Assembly: GCA_964533945.1 (NCBI GenBank)
Contig: CAZHPA010000001.1
Span: 124,001-188,000, forward strand
Direction of reading: 5' to 3'
DNA: 64,000 nt
Origin: CAZHPA01 sp964533945
GTDB lineage: Bacteria; Bacillota; Clostridia; Lachnospirales; WRBF01
Part shown: positions 35,152 to 43,917 of the stretch, piece after piece
How positions within the stretch are numbered: the first letter of the stretch is position 1
How the letters are laid out: the number at the start of each line of letters is the position of its first letter
Notes under the pieces: model-generated
Told to the model about the DNA's origin: nothing
Database searches by the model: none
Seen by the model: the letters and a program-made list of their open reading frames with translations, nothing else
Program-made: the position numbers and the translations under genes

Positions 35152-35483
35152 TTGCCAAGAATTCTCCCACCTTTCAGGTGGGTGATGAATTGGCAAGGTC
35201 TTTTTTCTTTTTCTTTACAAATTATGCTAATTAGTACATAATAACTTCATGACACATTTGTACATTGATAACTGTATATATAGGGTTGTGTAGAGAAATA
35301 TATATGGCGATAACCAAGCTTCCTTCTACACGTGAAATATACAAGGTAAGAATATACAAGCCTATTGCGTGGTACAATTGTGTACCAAAACCGTGGGACA
35401 CACGAGGTTAGCAAATTTTGCCTTAGTTCATGAGAACTATCAAGTAAGAAGCTCCCGCCTCTTTAGGCGGGTGAGTATGTCAC
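35152..35483 (+). mobile_element. Non-autonomous IS200/IS605-type element (MITE-like)
   Basis: The left end is an imperfect palindrome with 21-base arms (35152-35172 and 35176-35196). The right end is CCCGCCT/AGGCGGG (35454-35460 and 35465-35471) followed by GTGAGTATGTCAC, the form common at 3' ends of IS605-family elements. There is no tnpA or tnpB between the ends. The element separates two pieces of one recombinase gene. Exact borders need an empty-site comparison. Confidence 0.65.
35368..35483 (+). ncRNA. Omega-RNA-like 3' end of an IS605-type element
   Basis: A run of small hairpins, GGTACA/TGTACC (35371-35386), CGTG/CACG (35392-35404), AGTTC/GAACT (35425-35438) and CCCGCCT/AGGCGGG (35454-35471), ends at GTCAC. 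The segment CCGTGGGACACACGAGGTTA resembles the conserved 3' region of tnpB loci that is transcribed as omega RNA. No TnpB is encoded in the element, so any RNA would act in trans or be a relic. Confidence 0.45.
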
Positions 35484-35489
35484 ACTGTT

Positions 35490-35843
35490 CTATTTCAGCT
35501 TGTAGGGCAGGGCTACCTTCGTATCAATAAATTCTCCATCTGTAAGCAAGCCTTTTACTTTATCCTTATAAGCAGCGGCAATGTAGCCGTTATTGTCTTG
35601 TATTTTCCTATCAACATCAATTAATTCCCGTTCCTTTTTAGAAATATCCTTTTTAACGTTAGATTTATTGTTAATGGTTTCTGTAACAATGTTGATATTG
35701 TTGTCATTCGGCATGTAGTTGTTAACAATCTTTTCACATATGATTTTTATAAGCTTTGTTATACTTTTAGATAGTTCTTTGCGTCGTTCTGTTTCTGAAA
35801 TAGGCTTGTAAATATCATTTATAATGAATTTAGGGTCTTTCAT
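35490..35843 (-). pseudogene. Serine recombinase remnant, middle part
   Basis: The frame from the ATG at 35843 ends 118 codons later. Its second half reads ISKKERELIDVDRKIQ, then YIAAAYKDKVKGLLTDGEFI, which matches the coiled-coil region of large serine recombinases just before DUF4368. The first 45 residues (MKDPKFIINDIYKPISETER) do not look like a recombinase and may be a separate short gene or a fusion junction. A stop (TAG) lies just before the IS-type element. With 34936-35148 it makes one decayed gene without its catalytic domain. Confidence 0.6.
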
Positions 35844-35855
35844 AAATAACACCAC

Positions 35856-36178
35856 TTTTGAAACATTAGATTAATAAATTTTATTCTTTATAATTGTAAA
35901 TTATTTTAGCAGTCTTTTTCCACCTTTTATTTACATAAACTATTAATGTTATTAATCATATTTAACACTTACTACAAAATTATATGGTAAATATGTATGG
36001 GAAACAGCTTATTTATAATTACCAAAAATATAGTGCAAATTAGGGCTTTAAGTATAAAAATACAAGCTACAATTTGATAAAAAATTGTTGACAATATTTG
36101 TCAAATGGCTTATAATTGGGTTAGTATACAATTAGTTTTAGTATGCTATTACGACAAGATATAAATTTTTAAGGAGTG
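35856..36178. other. AT-rich intergenic region with the flagellin promoter
   Basis: No gene seen. It is strongly AT-rich upstream. A sigma-A promoter and a perfect operator-like palindrome lie at 36088-36116, and a leader region starts near 36125. Confidence 0.6.
36088..36116 (+). promoter_or_regulatory. Consensus sigma-A promoter with overlapping palindromic operator
   Basis: TTGACA (36088-36093), exactly 17 bases, then TATAAT (36111-36116): a perfect consensus. The -35 box is part of TTGACAA-TAT-TTGTCAA (36088-36104), a perfect 7-bp inverted repeat that looks like a repressor site. A flagellin would more often use a sigma-28 promoter, which I do not see. Confidence 0.8.
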
Positions 36179-36280
36179 ATGCCATTTTTTCAAATTTTTA
36201 CGAAAGGAGTGCTATTTTTTGTGAAGCTGTTTTTTGTTCACACTTTTAATAGCGATATTAGCAATGCTTACAACAACTAA
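36179..36280 (+). CDS. Possible 33-residue leader peptide overlapping the flagellin start
   Basis: ATG at 36179 opens MPFFQIFTKGVLFFVKLFF, then VHTFNSDISNAYNN, ending at TAA 36278-36280, past the flagellin ATG at 36264 in another frame. AAGGAG is only two bases before this ATG. A second site, AAAGGAG at 36203, precedes a GTG at 36221 in the same frame. It could couple translation to the flagellin gene. Coding status is unproven. Confidence 0.3.
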   Translation: MPFFQIFTKGVLFFVKLFFVHTFNSDISNAYNN

Positions 36281-37940
36281 CACTTCGGCTCTAAATACTA
36301 TAAACAACTTACGTTCTTTAAATCTTGACAATAAAAGTTATGAAAGGCTATCAAGTGGATTAAGAATTAACAGAGCCGCCGACGATTCCGCGGGTTTGGC
36401 AATTTCTTCAAAAATGACAGCTCAAATTCGAGGGCTTAATCAAGCAAATCGGAACGCAATGGACGGTATTTCTCTATTGCAAACAGCAGATGGCGCATTA
36501 ACTGAAGTTCATAATATTTTACAGCGTATGCGTGAGCTTTTTGTTCAAGCATCTAATGAAGTGCTTGCCGAAAAAGACCGTGCTGCAATTAATTATGAAA
36601 TTATTCAGTTAAAAGATGAAGTTAGTAATATTGCGCAAAAAACAACATTTAACAATAAGCTTCTTTTTGCTAATGATTTTGTTGATGGATTAACTTATAA
36701 AAATTATAAAACAACTTCTTTCGATTTTTTTGGTATTAGTATTTCAAATTTAGAAAACGCTAACGCACGCTCATTGGCGATTACTACACCAACTATAGCT
36801 GAACCACTAAGTAAAGTTGACGTAATTGACGATGGCACAGGTGGTTATTATACTGCAATGCTTCCGGTTTTAGATTTTATAACCGATAATCGAAAGTTTT
36901 ATATTAATGGAAAAAGTTTCTTGTTTAACGTAACCGGTGGGGCAACAGGCACTGCTGATTATATACTTAACGTTTCTGATTGTGTTTATGGCGCAGGAAA
37001 ATTTACAGACTGCAACGACAATTCGATAAAAGCAGATACTATAATAGATGCTTTAGAAAAGGTTTTTTTAAGTAACTCTGATAAGTTTGGCGATTTTTTC
37101 GTAGCTATGGCTGCAGACGACGAATCTTTTATGTTTATGTTAATGGACAATAATGACATTGATATAAATTGGGGGATTGAATTTGAATTTGACATTGACT
37201 TTTCATCATTTAACAATGGCGACAAACTAACTGTTGGTGATATGACATATATATTTAAAACTAATGGTATTAGCACAATGTCTTTAGAATCAGAAATACT
37301 ATTAAAAAACATTACAAGCATTGCAGACTTAGCAAATGAATTAAATAAACAAGCACCAACCGACATTGAATTTTTTACTGAAAATTCCGACGGCAAGTTA
37401 CATGCTTTATATACCGGCATTGAAAATGTTAACAGTTTGTTAAATGGTATAAAATTTATTCAAGCTCCTCCTTCGCCGCCGATTGACCCTAATCCTAACC
37501 CAAAACCCGACCCAAACCCTGACATAATTACAACTAAAAATGCTAGCTCTAGCCTATTTTTGCAAATTGGCGCAAACTATGGCAATTTTCTTGAAATAAA
37601 AATACCAACCATCTCGGCAAAAACATTAAATATTTCTTCAGTTTCGGCAGAAACAGTTGAAGAAGCACAAAATTCAATAACATCTGTTTCTAACGCAATT
37701 GAAACAATTTCGTCGGCGCGCTCTTTTCTAGGTGCAGTTCAAAATAGACTTGAGCATACTGTAAAAAATTTAACAGAATCCAGCATTAATTTAAGCGCAT
37801 CAAAAAGCCGTATTATGAATGCAGATATGGCTAAAGAAATTATTAAGCATATCGGTTTAAGCATAATAAATAATGCGTCTATTTACATTCTTTCTAATTC
37901 AACAAAAAACGCAAAATCTGTTTTAGAATATATTAAATAA
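36264..37940 (+). CDS. Divergent flagellin with a large central domain
   Basis: 558 residues from ATG 36264. The N-terminal D0/D1 region is clear: TNTSALNTINNL, YERLSSGLRINRAADDSAGL, QIRGLNQANRNAMDGISLLQ and LTEVHNILQRMRELFVQASN. The C-terminal partner (about 455-558) has ISSARSFLGAVQNRLEHTV and SKSRIMNADMAKEIIKHIG but ends KSVLEYIK instead of the usual glutamine-rich flagellin tail. A 300-residue acidic central region includes a Pro-Asn-Asp linker (PPIDPNPNPKPDPNPD). ATG 36264 aligns with normal flagellin starts but lacks a good ribosome site; an in-frame TTG at 36234 would add a hydrophobic LFTLLIAIL. No other flagellar genes are adjacent. Confidence 0.85.
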   Translation: MLTTTNTSALNTINNLRSLNLDNKSYERLSSGLRINRAADDSAGLAISSKMTAQIRGLNQANRNAMDGISLLQTADGALTEVHNILQRMRELFVQASNEVLAEKDRAAINYEIIQLKDEVSNIAQKTTFNNKLLFANDFVDGLTYKNYKTTSFDFFGISISNLENANARSLAITTPTIAEPLSKVDVIDDGTGGYYTAMLPVLDFITDNRKFYINGKSFLFNVTGGATGTADYILNVSDCVYGAGKFTDCNDNSIKADTIIDALEKVFLSNSDKFGDFFVAMAADDESFMFMLMDNNDIDINWGIEFEFDIDFSSFNNGDKLTVGDMTYIFKTNGISTMSLESEILLKNITSIADLANELNKQAPTDIEFFTENSDGKLHALYTGIENVNSLLNGIKFIQAPPSPPIDPNPNPKPDPNPDIITTKNASSSLFLQIGANYGNFLEIKIPTISAKTLNISSVSAETVEEAQNSITSVSNAIETISSARSFLGAVQNRLEHTVKNLTESSINLSASKSRIMNADMAKEIIKHIGLSIINNASIYILSNSTKNAKSVLEYIK

Positions 37941-37986
37941 AAAGCCTATTATTAGCATTTTACATAACTTGCCTTTATAGGCTTTT
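37940..37986 (+). terminator. Terminator after flagellin
   Basis: AAAAGCCTAT (37940-37949) pairs with ATAGGCTTTT (37977-37986) around a 27-base loop, right after the flagellin stop. Confidence 0.65.
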
Positions 37987-38014
37987 ATCTTCTATGTAAA
38001 GGGGGCTATTTGCA

Positions 38015-41000
38015 ATGACAAATAGAAAACGCAAGTCTTTGCTTGCAATTATTTTAACGTTCGTAATAATTGCTGCTCAATTGATTACTTCTCAGTCACT
38101 AGTATATGCTGCCAATATTTTTAGCACTTCAAACGTTTCGGGCGGTGTTTCCATAACAAAATATTTAGGTCCTAACGTTGACCTTCTTGAAATTCCAAGC
38201 TATATTAACGGTCAAAAAGTTGTTTCTATTGGCAACTTAGCTTTCAGGCAATCAAAAGCATTTAATAAAGTAAAAATACCTAATACTGTTACAACAATTG
38301 GGGTATCTGCATTTCAAGAAACCAATCTAACCGAAGTTTTAATTCCAAGCAGTGTTAGCAGCATTGGTATGATGGCCTTTTATAAATGCGAAAAACTTGA
38401 AAAAGTTAGCCTTTTATACGGTGTAAATTCAATTGGCGATTCTGCATTTGGCTATTGCACAAACTTAACTTCAATTGATATTTCCGATACTGTAACTCAA
38501 ATTAACTATAAATTCCTTACTCGCTCTCCGGCTGTAACGATTAATGCCAACCCCGACTCAGCTGCCGGAAACTTTACTTCGCAAGATACTTATACAACCG
38601 CCCAAATAGCAAACCTTCCCGATGAATCTATGGCCGCCTATGAATACGAAGTAATAGCCGACGAAAACGGCAATGAAGAAATAACAATTGTAAACTACAA
38701 AGGCACAAGTTTAACACCAATTATCCCCGAACAAATTAATTACACTAGCGTTACAGCAGTTGGTGACAGCGCATTTGAAGAAACTAAAATTACACAAATC
38801 ACTTTTCCATCCACTCTTAAAACAATAGGTACAAATGCTTTTATTGGCACTAACCTAACGCTTGTTGAAGTTCCCGATTCCGTTACAAGCATTGGCAAGG
38901 GCGCATTTGAAGACGTAGAAACACTAATAATTATTGGCGGTTCTGCAGTTGATAATTATATAAAAGAAAACAACATTACGAAAATTACATTCAAGCCTTA
39001 CAGCGAAGGACATTCCATTTTCCAAACAATAACAATTACAAAAGAAGGAAATGGCACTCTTGCAGGGGCAACAACCAAGCAGTATCGCAAAGGTTCAACT
39101 ATAAATCTTGTTGCAATTCCTAATTCGGGTTCTTATTTCGATAGTTGGGAGCTTACGTGTGCTTCTTCTAATAGTGAATATATTGGTGAAATTGCAAATC
39201 CAGCTAATCGGGAAACAACTTACACCGTTCCTCTCACTCTTATGAATTCAAGTGCCGACATTGTAATAAAGGCTATTTTTAAGGCGCAAGCAATTGAAAA
39301 CATTGTTATTAACAATGGTGTTGTTCAAAAATATTATCAACCAACTGGTGATACTATTGTTATTCCAGCTACATGGAAACAAAGCAGTTCCAGCGATGAA
39401 GTTGTGCCAACTACTAGCATTGCAAGATATTACATCGACCCAATAAATTATAATTACTACAACACATTTAGCGGTAGCAACATAAAAACAATTGAAATTC
39501 CAAGTACCGTAACTTCTATTGCCGAAAACACATTTAATAATTTGGCAAACTTAGAAAATATTATTGTTCATCAAGCAAACACAGCGTATAAATCGGTTGA
39601 TGGAGTATTATATACTGCCGATTTAAAAACATTAATTTATTATCCACGTGGAAAAACGGCAAAGAAATTTGACTCAATACCAGCATCTGTAAATAAAATT
39701 GAAAATTATGCTTTCTATTATTCAAGGGTAGAAGAAGTAGAACTACCAACAAGTATTACTTCGATTGGAGATTATGCTTTTTATGGCTCTAACTTAACAA
39801 GCATTCCATCATTAAAAAATACTTCAGTAAGTTCTATTGGTGGCAGCGCTTTTGCCAATACGCCACTTACAAGCATTGCTTTACCTGATACAATAACAAC
39901 AATAGGCGGATATGCATTTCAAAGTTCGCAATTGGCATCATTTGAAATTCCAAAAAATTATACTACTTTTGATGCAAACATTTTAAGATACTGCTACAAT
40001 ATGGAAGTTATAACAATTCATCCCCAAAACACTAGTTACGTTAAAGAATTTGATGTATTGTTAAGTAGCGACAAAACAATACTTTACTATTGCCCACCAA
40101 AAGCACTTGCTGAAGAATTTATTGTTCCGGGTAAAGCTCAAGTAATTATGGATTATGCCTTTGCGAATACCTACAACCTGAAAAAAGTTACATTTGAAAA
40201 TAATAGTGAACTTACAGCTATTTTAAATAATGCTTTTGAATGTAGCGGATTAGAGAAAATTGAACTTCCAGAAACATTAGAAGTTATATCAAGCTATGTT
40301 TTCAATGCAAACCAAAGCTTGAGGGAAGTTAATTTTCCAAAATCATTAAAGATAATAGACACTTGTGCATTTCAATCTTGCGATTTAAGAGAAGTAAACA
40401 TTCCGGCTTCAGTTACAAGTATTGGTTGGTGTATCTTTGATAATAACATTAACCTAGAGTCGATTGTAGTTGAAGATGGCAATGCTAATTATTATAATGG
40501 CAAAAATGACGATGGTACTTCTGATGGAGTTTTGTATTCTGATACTAACTTAATTATTTATCCACCTGCAAAATTGGATAAGGAATATGTTATTTTGCCT
40601 CAAACAACATATTTATCATATCATTCATTTGCCAATACAAAATATTTAAATGAAGTAATTTTTGAATTGCCAGATGAAGGCTCGCAAGCAAGCGATGTTT
40701 CGTATATTGAGCATTCTGCATTTTATAATTCTGCAATAACTTCAATAACTCTTCCAAGCAAACTAACACAAGTAAACAGCTGGATTTTCCAAGATGCTAA
40801 AAACTTAACAAAAGTTGAGTTCCCAAGTAATATAACATATATTGGAAGCTATATTCTTTATGGAGCAGATAATGTTAAAACAATTGTTATTCATAATCCA
40901 GAAGCAGTGTTAGAAGATTGGATGTTGGATAACTCAGGCGCAGAAACTGTGGAAGGTTGGTTAGGCTCTACTGCCGAAGCTCATGTATATTATAGCCACG

Positions 41001-43546
41001 TTGCAACATCAATAGGTGTAAAATTCAAGCCTTTAGATAAAATAACTGAAGGTTTAGTAATAGAAAATGGGGTTCTTAAAGACTTTAATCCAGAAGCTGA
41101 TGAAGTATATCAAGAAACAAAACAATTAGTTTTATCGGCTGATATTGAACAAACGTCTTTACACACAATTGCAAGCGATGCACTTAGAGAAATTGAAGTT
41201 TCTTCAATTAAAATGCCTATGAGCCTTAAAAAGATTGAACCATATGCATTCCATGAAATTAGTACTTTAGAAACAATTAACATTCCGCGAAGCGTTTCTG
41301 AAATTGGTGCGCTTGCATTTTATGGAAGCAAAGATTTAAAAGCAATTAATGTTGCACCGGAAAACGCAAACTATTCAAGCATCGACGGTGTTTTAGTAAA
41401 TGATAGCGCAAAAACAATTATGCAAGTTCCGGCAGCTTTTGTTGGTGACAACGGCTTTTATTCAATTCCTGATTCAGTTAATGGCATTGAAAGCAGTGCA
41501 TTTATTGGAGTAACGGGAATAATAGGACTTGAGTTTAAAAATATTGAAACTATTGGAACTAATGCATTTAAAAATGCTATTGTTGCTCCTTCGCAAATTG
41601 CATTAAAGCTCGGCGAACAAGTTGCGGAAATTAATAATAGCGCTTTTGAAGGCTGTACCGGTATTACAAGCGTTGACATTGCACAAAACTTAGAACGAAT
41701 TGGCTACGCTGCTTTTGCAGGCTGTGTAAATATTAATGCCTTTAATGTTGATGAAAGCAATAAATGGTATTCTTCCAACAAAGATGGGGTTTTATATACA
41801 AAGGGAAAAGAAGTTTTATTGCAAGCTCCCGGCAAATGTAGCAACAATGCTGCAAACAATGCACTTAACGGCGTTAAAGAAATTTATTCGTTTGCATTCT
41901 ATGGCAATACAAACATTAAAGAAATAACTATTCCGGAAAGCGTAGTTAAAATTGGCGATTCTGCTTTTGCATTATGTAATAACCTGTTTAATGTTAGTTT
42001 ACCAGAAACGTTGGCAATCATTGGAAATAAATCTTTCTGGGGTTGTGATAGTTTAATAAAAATTACAATTCCTAAAAATATCAAAAGTATTGACGTTGAT
42101 GCATTTACAAACTGCCAAAATCTTTTTGCAGTAACAGTGTTAAGTAAAGATGTACTTTACAATACGTCAGCTGCCTATGATTCAAAAACAGGCAATATGA
42201 TTTTAGAAACTAAAAAGGGAACAGGTTCGACGACTGATATTAAAGTTTTTGATGAAAAACAAATGAACGGAAAACCAACTTTAACTTTAATTTCAAGCAA
42301 AGGCTCAACAACTGAAGATTATGTAAACGGAAACTTTGATGGAATTAATAGAAGCCCATATATTACGTTTTGCGAATTTTCTAATAACGATGGCAGCGAA
42401 TATAGTATTTCTGTTGATGAGACCGTTGTTAATGGGGTTATAGAAGCGGGCGTGTATTTAGCTGACGAAACAACTGAAAAAGCTTCAAAAGGTTCGTTAA
42501 TTTTCCTTTATATTACGCCTAATGAAGGCTATCATTACAAAGAAAACAGCTTGAAAGTTGTTACTGATAGCAATGAGCTGGTTGAAATCAACTTAATTGG
42601 CAATATGTTCTTAATGCCGGCGTGCAACATTATAGTTAGCGCACAATTTGAGTCTGATTTTGCAATTGACAGCAGCGGCTTAATAACCTACATGGGTGAA
42701 GGTGGAAAAGTAACTATACCAACTGTAATAAACGGCATAAACGTTGTTGGCATTGCCAATAACGCATTTAGTCAAGGTAAAGCGCAGCTTGTAACAGAAG
42801 TAACTATTCCTTCAAACATATTAACAATTGGCGATAGCGCTTTTGAAAACTGCAAAGATTTGCGTACAGTTAAATTTGAAGGTGAAAGCTCTTTAACAAC
42901 AATTGGTAACAGCGCATTTGCAGGCTGCAGTTCGCTTTCTGAAATTGAAATTCCACAAATGGTAACAAGCATTGGCGATTCTGCATTTGAAGACAACATT
43001 TCGCTCAGTTCCGCAATATTGCCAACCGAATTAATAACAATTGGCAAACGTGCATTTTATAATTGCAAAAAATTAACAAACGTTGGCAGCGAACAACTTG
43101 TTTTAGAATTACCTGAAAATGCTGTTACGATTAATGAGTATGCATTTTTCGGCTGTGAACTATTTACCAAAATAAAAATTCCAGCTTCAGTTGAAACAAT
43201 TGGAAATAATGCATTTGAAAAATGTTCACGTGCTTCTGAAATTTATATTGCAAATGGTTCACAGATTAATGTAATAGGCTTATATGCGTTTTTAAACTGC
43301 TACTACAACCCATGTTTCTATGTTGAAAATAGCTTAATTAAACAACTTTTGCTAGATTGTGAATCTAACATTGTTGTTGACCAAGTTGTTGTTGAAATTG
43401 TTGAAGCTGATGATGAGTCAATTGAACAATATGTTAATGAATCTGCTGAAGATGAAATTAGCGAATTGGCTGAAGATGAAGTTAATGAATCTGTTGAAGA
43501 TGAGACTGTTGAGCAAGAAAGCAATGATATACCAAACTTAATCTAA
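38015..43546 (+). CDS. BspA-type leucine-rich-repeat surface protein (1843 aa)
   Basis: A signal peptide (about 1-33, SLLAIILTFVIIAAQLITS, cleavage near VYA) is followed by many 23-25-residue LRR_5 repeats of the form I-G-x-x-A-F-x-x-C/N-x-x-L-x-x-I-x-I-P. Examples are SIGDSAFGYCTNLTSIDI and TIGNSAFAGCSSLSEIEIP. Repeat-pattern beta domains with GxxVxLxAxP motifs (about 345-430 and 1500-1560) interrupt the array. The last 60 residues are an acidic, near-repetitive tail (ESAEDEISELAEDEVNES). No LPxTG, SLH or dockerin anchor is visible. Such proteins bind host matrix, partner cells or substrates. AAAGGGGG precedes the ATG. Confidence 0.9.
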   Translation: MTNRKRKSLLAIILTFVIIAAQLITSQSLVYAANIFSTSNVSGGVSITKYLGPNVDLLEIPSYINGQKVVSIGNLAFRQSKAFNKVKIPNTVTTIGVSAFQETNLTEVLIPSSVSSIGMMAFYKCEKLEKVSLLYGVNSIGDSAFGYCTNLTSIDISDTVTQINYKFLTRSPAVTINANPDSAAGNFTSQDTYTTAQIANLPDESMAAYEYEVIADENGNEEITIVNYKGTSLTPIIPEQINYTSVTAVGDSAFEETKITQITFPSTLKTIGTNAFIGTNLTLVEVPDSVTSIGKGAFEDVETLIIIGGSAVDNYIKENNITKITFKPYSEGHSIFQTITITKEGNGTLAGATTKQYRKGSTINLVAIPNSGSYFDSWELTCASSNSEYIGEIANPANRETTYTVPLTLMNSSADIVIKAIFKAQAIENIVINNGVVQKYYQPTGDTIVIPATWKQSSSSDEVVPTTSIARYYIDPINYNYYNTFSGSNIKTIEIPSTVTSIAENTFNNLANLENIIVHQANTAYKSVDGVLYTADLKTLIYYPRGKTAKKFDSIPASVNKIENYAFYYSRVEEVELPTSITSIGDYAFYGSNLTSIPSLKNTSVSSIGGSAFANTPLTSIALPDTITTIGGYAFQSSQLASFEIPKNYTTFDANILRYCYNMEVITIHPQNTSYVKEFDVLLSSDKTILYYCPPKALAEEFIVPGKAQVIMDYAFANTYNLKKVTFENNSELTAILNNAFECSGLEKIELPETLEVISSYVFNANQSLREVNFPKSLKIIDTCAFQSCDLREVNIPASVTSIGWCIFDNNINLESIVVEDGNANYYNGKNDDGTSDGVLYSDTNLIIYPPAKLDKEYVILPQTTYLSYHSFANTKYLNEVIFELPDEGSQASDVSYIEHSAFYNSAITSITLPSKLTQVNSWIFQDAKNLTKVEFPSNITYIGSYILYGADNVKTIVIHNPEAVLEDWMLDNSGAETVEGWLGSTAEAHVYYSHVATSIGVKFKPLDKITEGLVIENGVLKDFNPEADEVYQETKQLVLSADIEQTSLHTIASDALREIEVSSIKMPMSLKKIEPYAFHEISTLETINIPRSVSEIGALAFYGSKDLKAINVAPENANYSSIDGVLVNDSAKTIMQVPAAFVGDNGFYSIPDSVNGIESSAFIGVTGIIGLEFKNIETIGTNAFKNAIVAPSQIALKLGEQVAEINNSAFEGCTGITSVDIAQNLERIGYAAFAGCVNINAFNVDESNKWYSSNKDGVLYTKGKEVLLQAPGKCSNNAANNALNGVKEIYSFAFYGNTNIKEITIPESVVKIGDSAFALCNNLFNVSLPETLAIIGNKSFWGCDSLIKITIPKNIKSIDVDAFTNCQNLFAVTVLSKDVLYNTSAAYDSKTGNMILETKKGTGSTTDIKVFDEKQMNGKPTLTLISSKGSTTEDYVNGNFDGINRSPYITFCEFSNNDGSEYSISVDETVVNGVIEAGVYLADETTEKASKGSLIFLYITPNEGYHYKENSLKVVTDSNELVEINLIGNMFLMPACNIIVSAQFESDFAIDSSGLITYMGEGGKVTIPTVINGINVVGIANNAFSQGKAQLVTEVTIPSNILTIGDSAFENCKDLRTVKFEGESSLTTIGNSAFAGCSSLSEIEIPQMVTSIGDSAFEDNISLSSAILPTELITIGKRAFYNCKKLTNVGSEQLVLELPENAVTINEYAFFGCELFTKIKIPASVETIGNNAFEKCSRASEIYIANGSQINVIGLYAFLNCYYNPCFYVENSLIKQLLLDCESNIVVDQVVVEIVEADDESIEQYVNESAEDEISELAEDEVNESVEDETVEQESNDIPNLI

Positions 43547-43630
43547 GATAATGAACTAAATTTAGTTGATTAGCCTTTAGAAAATTATTTAGCACACAAG
43601 ACTATTAAATACCCATATTATATAAAAACT

Positions 43631-43660
43631 GGCGGAACTATAATAGTTACCGCCTTTTTT
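43631..43660 (+). terminator. Terminator after the leucine-rich protein gene
   Basis: GGCGGAACTAT and ATAGTTACCGCC form a stem with one bulge, followed directly by TTTTTT (43655-43660). Confidence 0.85.
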
Positions 43661-43773
43661 ATAAACCAATTACCTCTTTTGTTGCCTGTATATTGTTAGT
43701 AGTAATGGCATAAATTATGGCGGCAAATTTACAAAAAGAACTCCCAAATGTAATATTGTTAAAGTTAAAAATG

Positions 43774-43917
43774 ACAGATATATTGGAAGGAGGGAAGAAA
43801 ATGTTAGACAATATTTCAAGCGAAATATCTAAAAGTTTGCAAGAAGCAATTAAAGTTGAGCAAAAAAAATTTAATGAATGCCCACCTAGAGAAATTGAAT
43901 TTTTAAATGCTCTTAAA
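43774..43917 (+). repeat. 144-bp duplicated 5' module, copy 2
   Basis: Matches 29820-29963 without gaps; it covers the ribosome site and codons 1-39 of the M15 peptidase gene. The differences I see are five single bases, two of them changing residues (Ile/Ser and Val/Ile). Confidence 0.9.

Noticed and set aside
38300..43300. Regular repeats at about 70-bp spacing as CRISPR-like array
   Set aside because: They are degenerate codons of leucine-rich repeats in one long open frame; no near-identical repeats or unique spacers.
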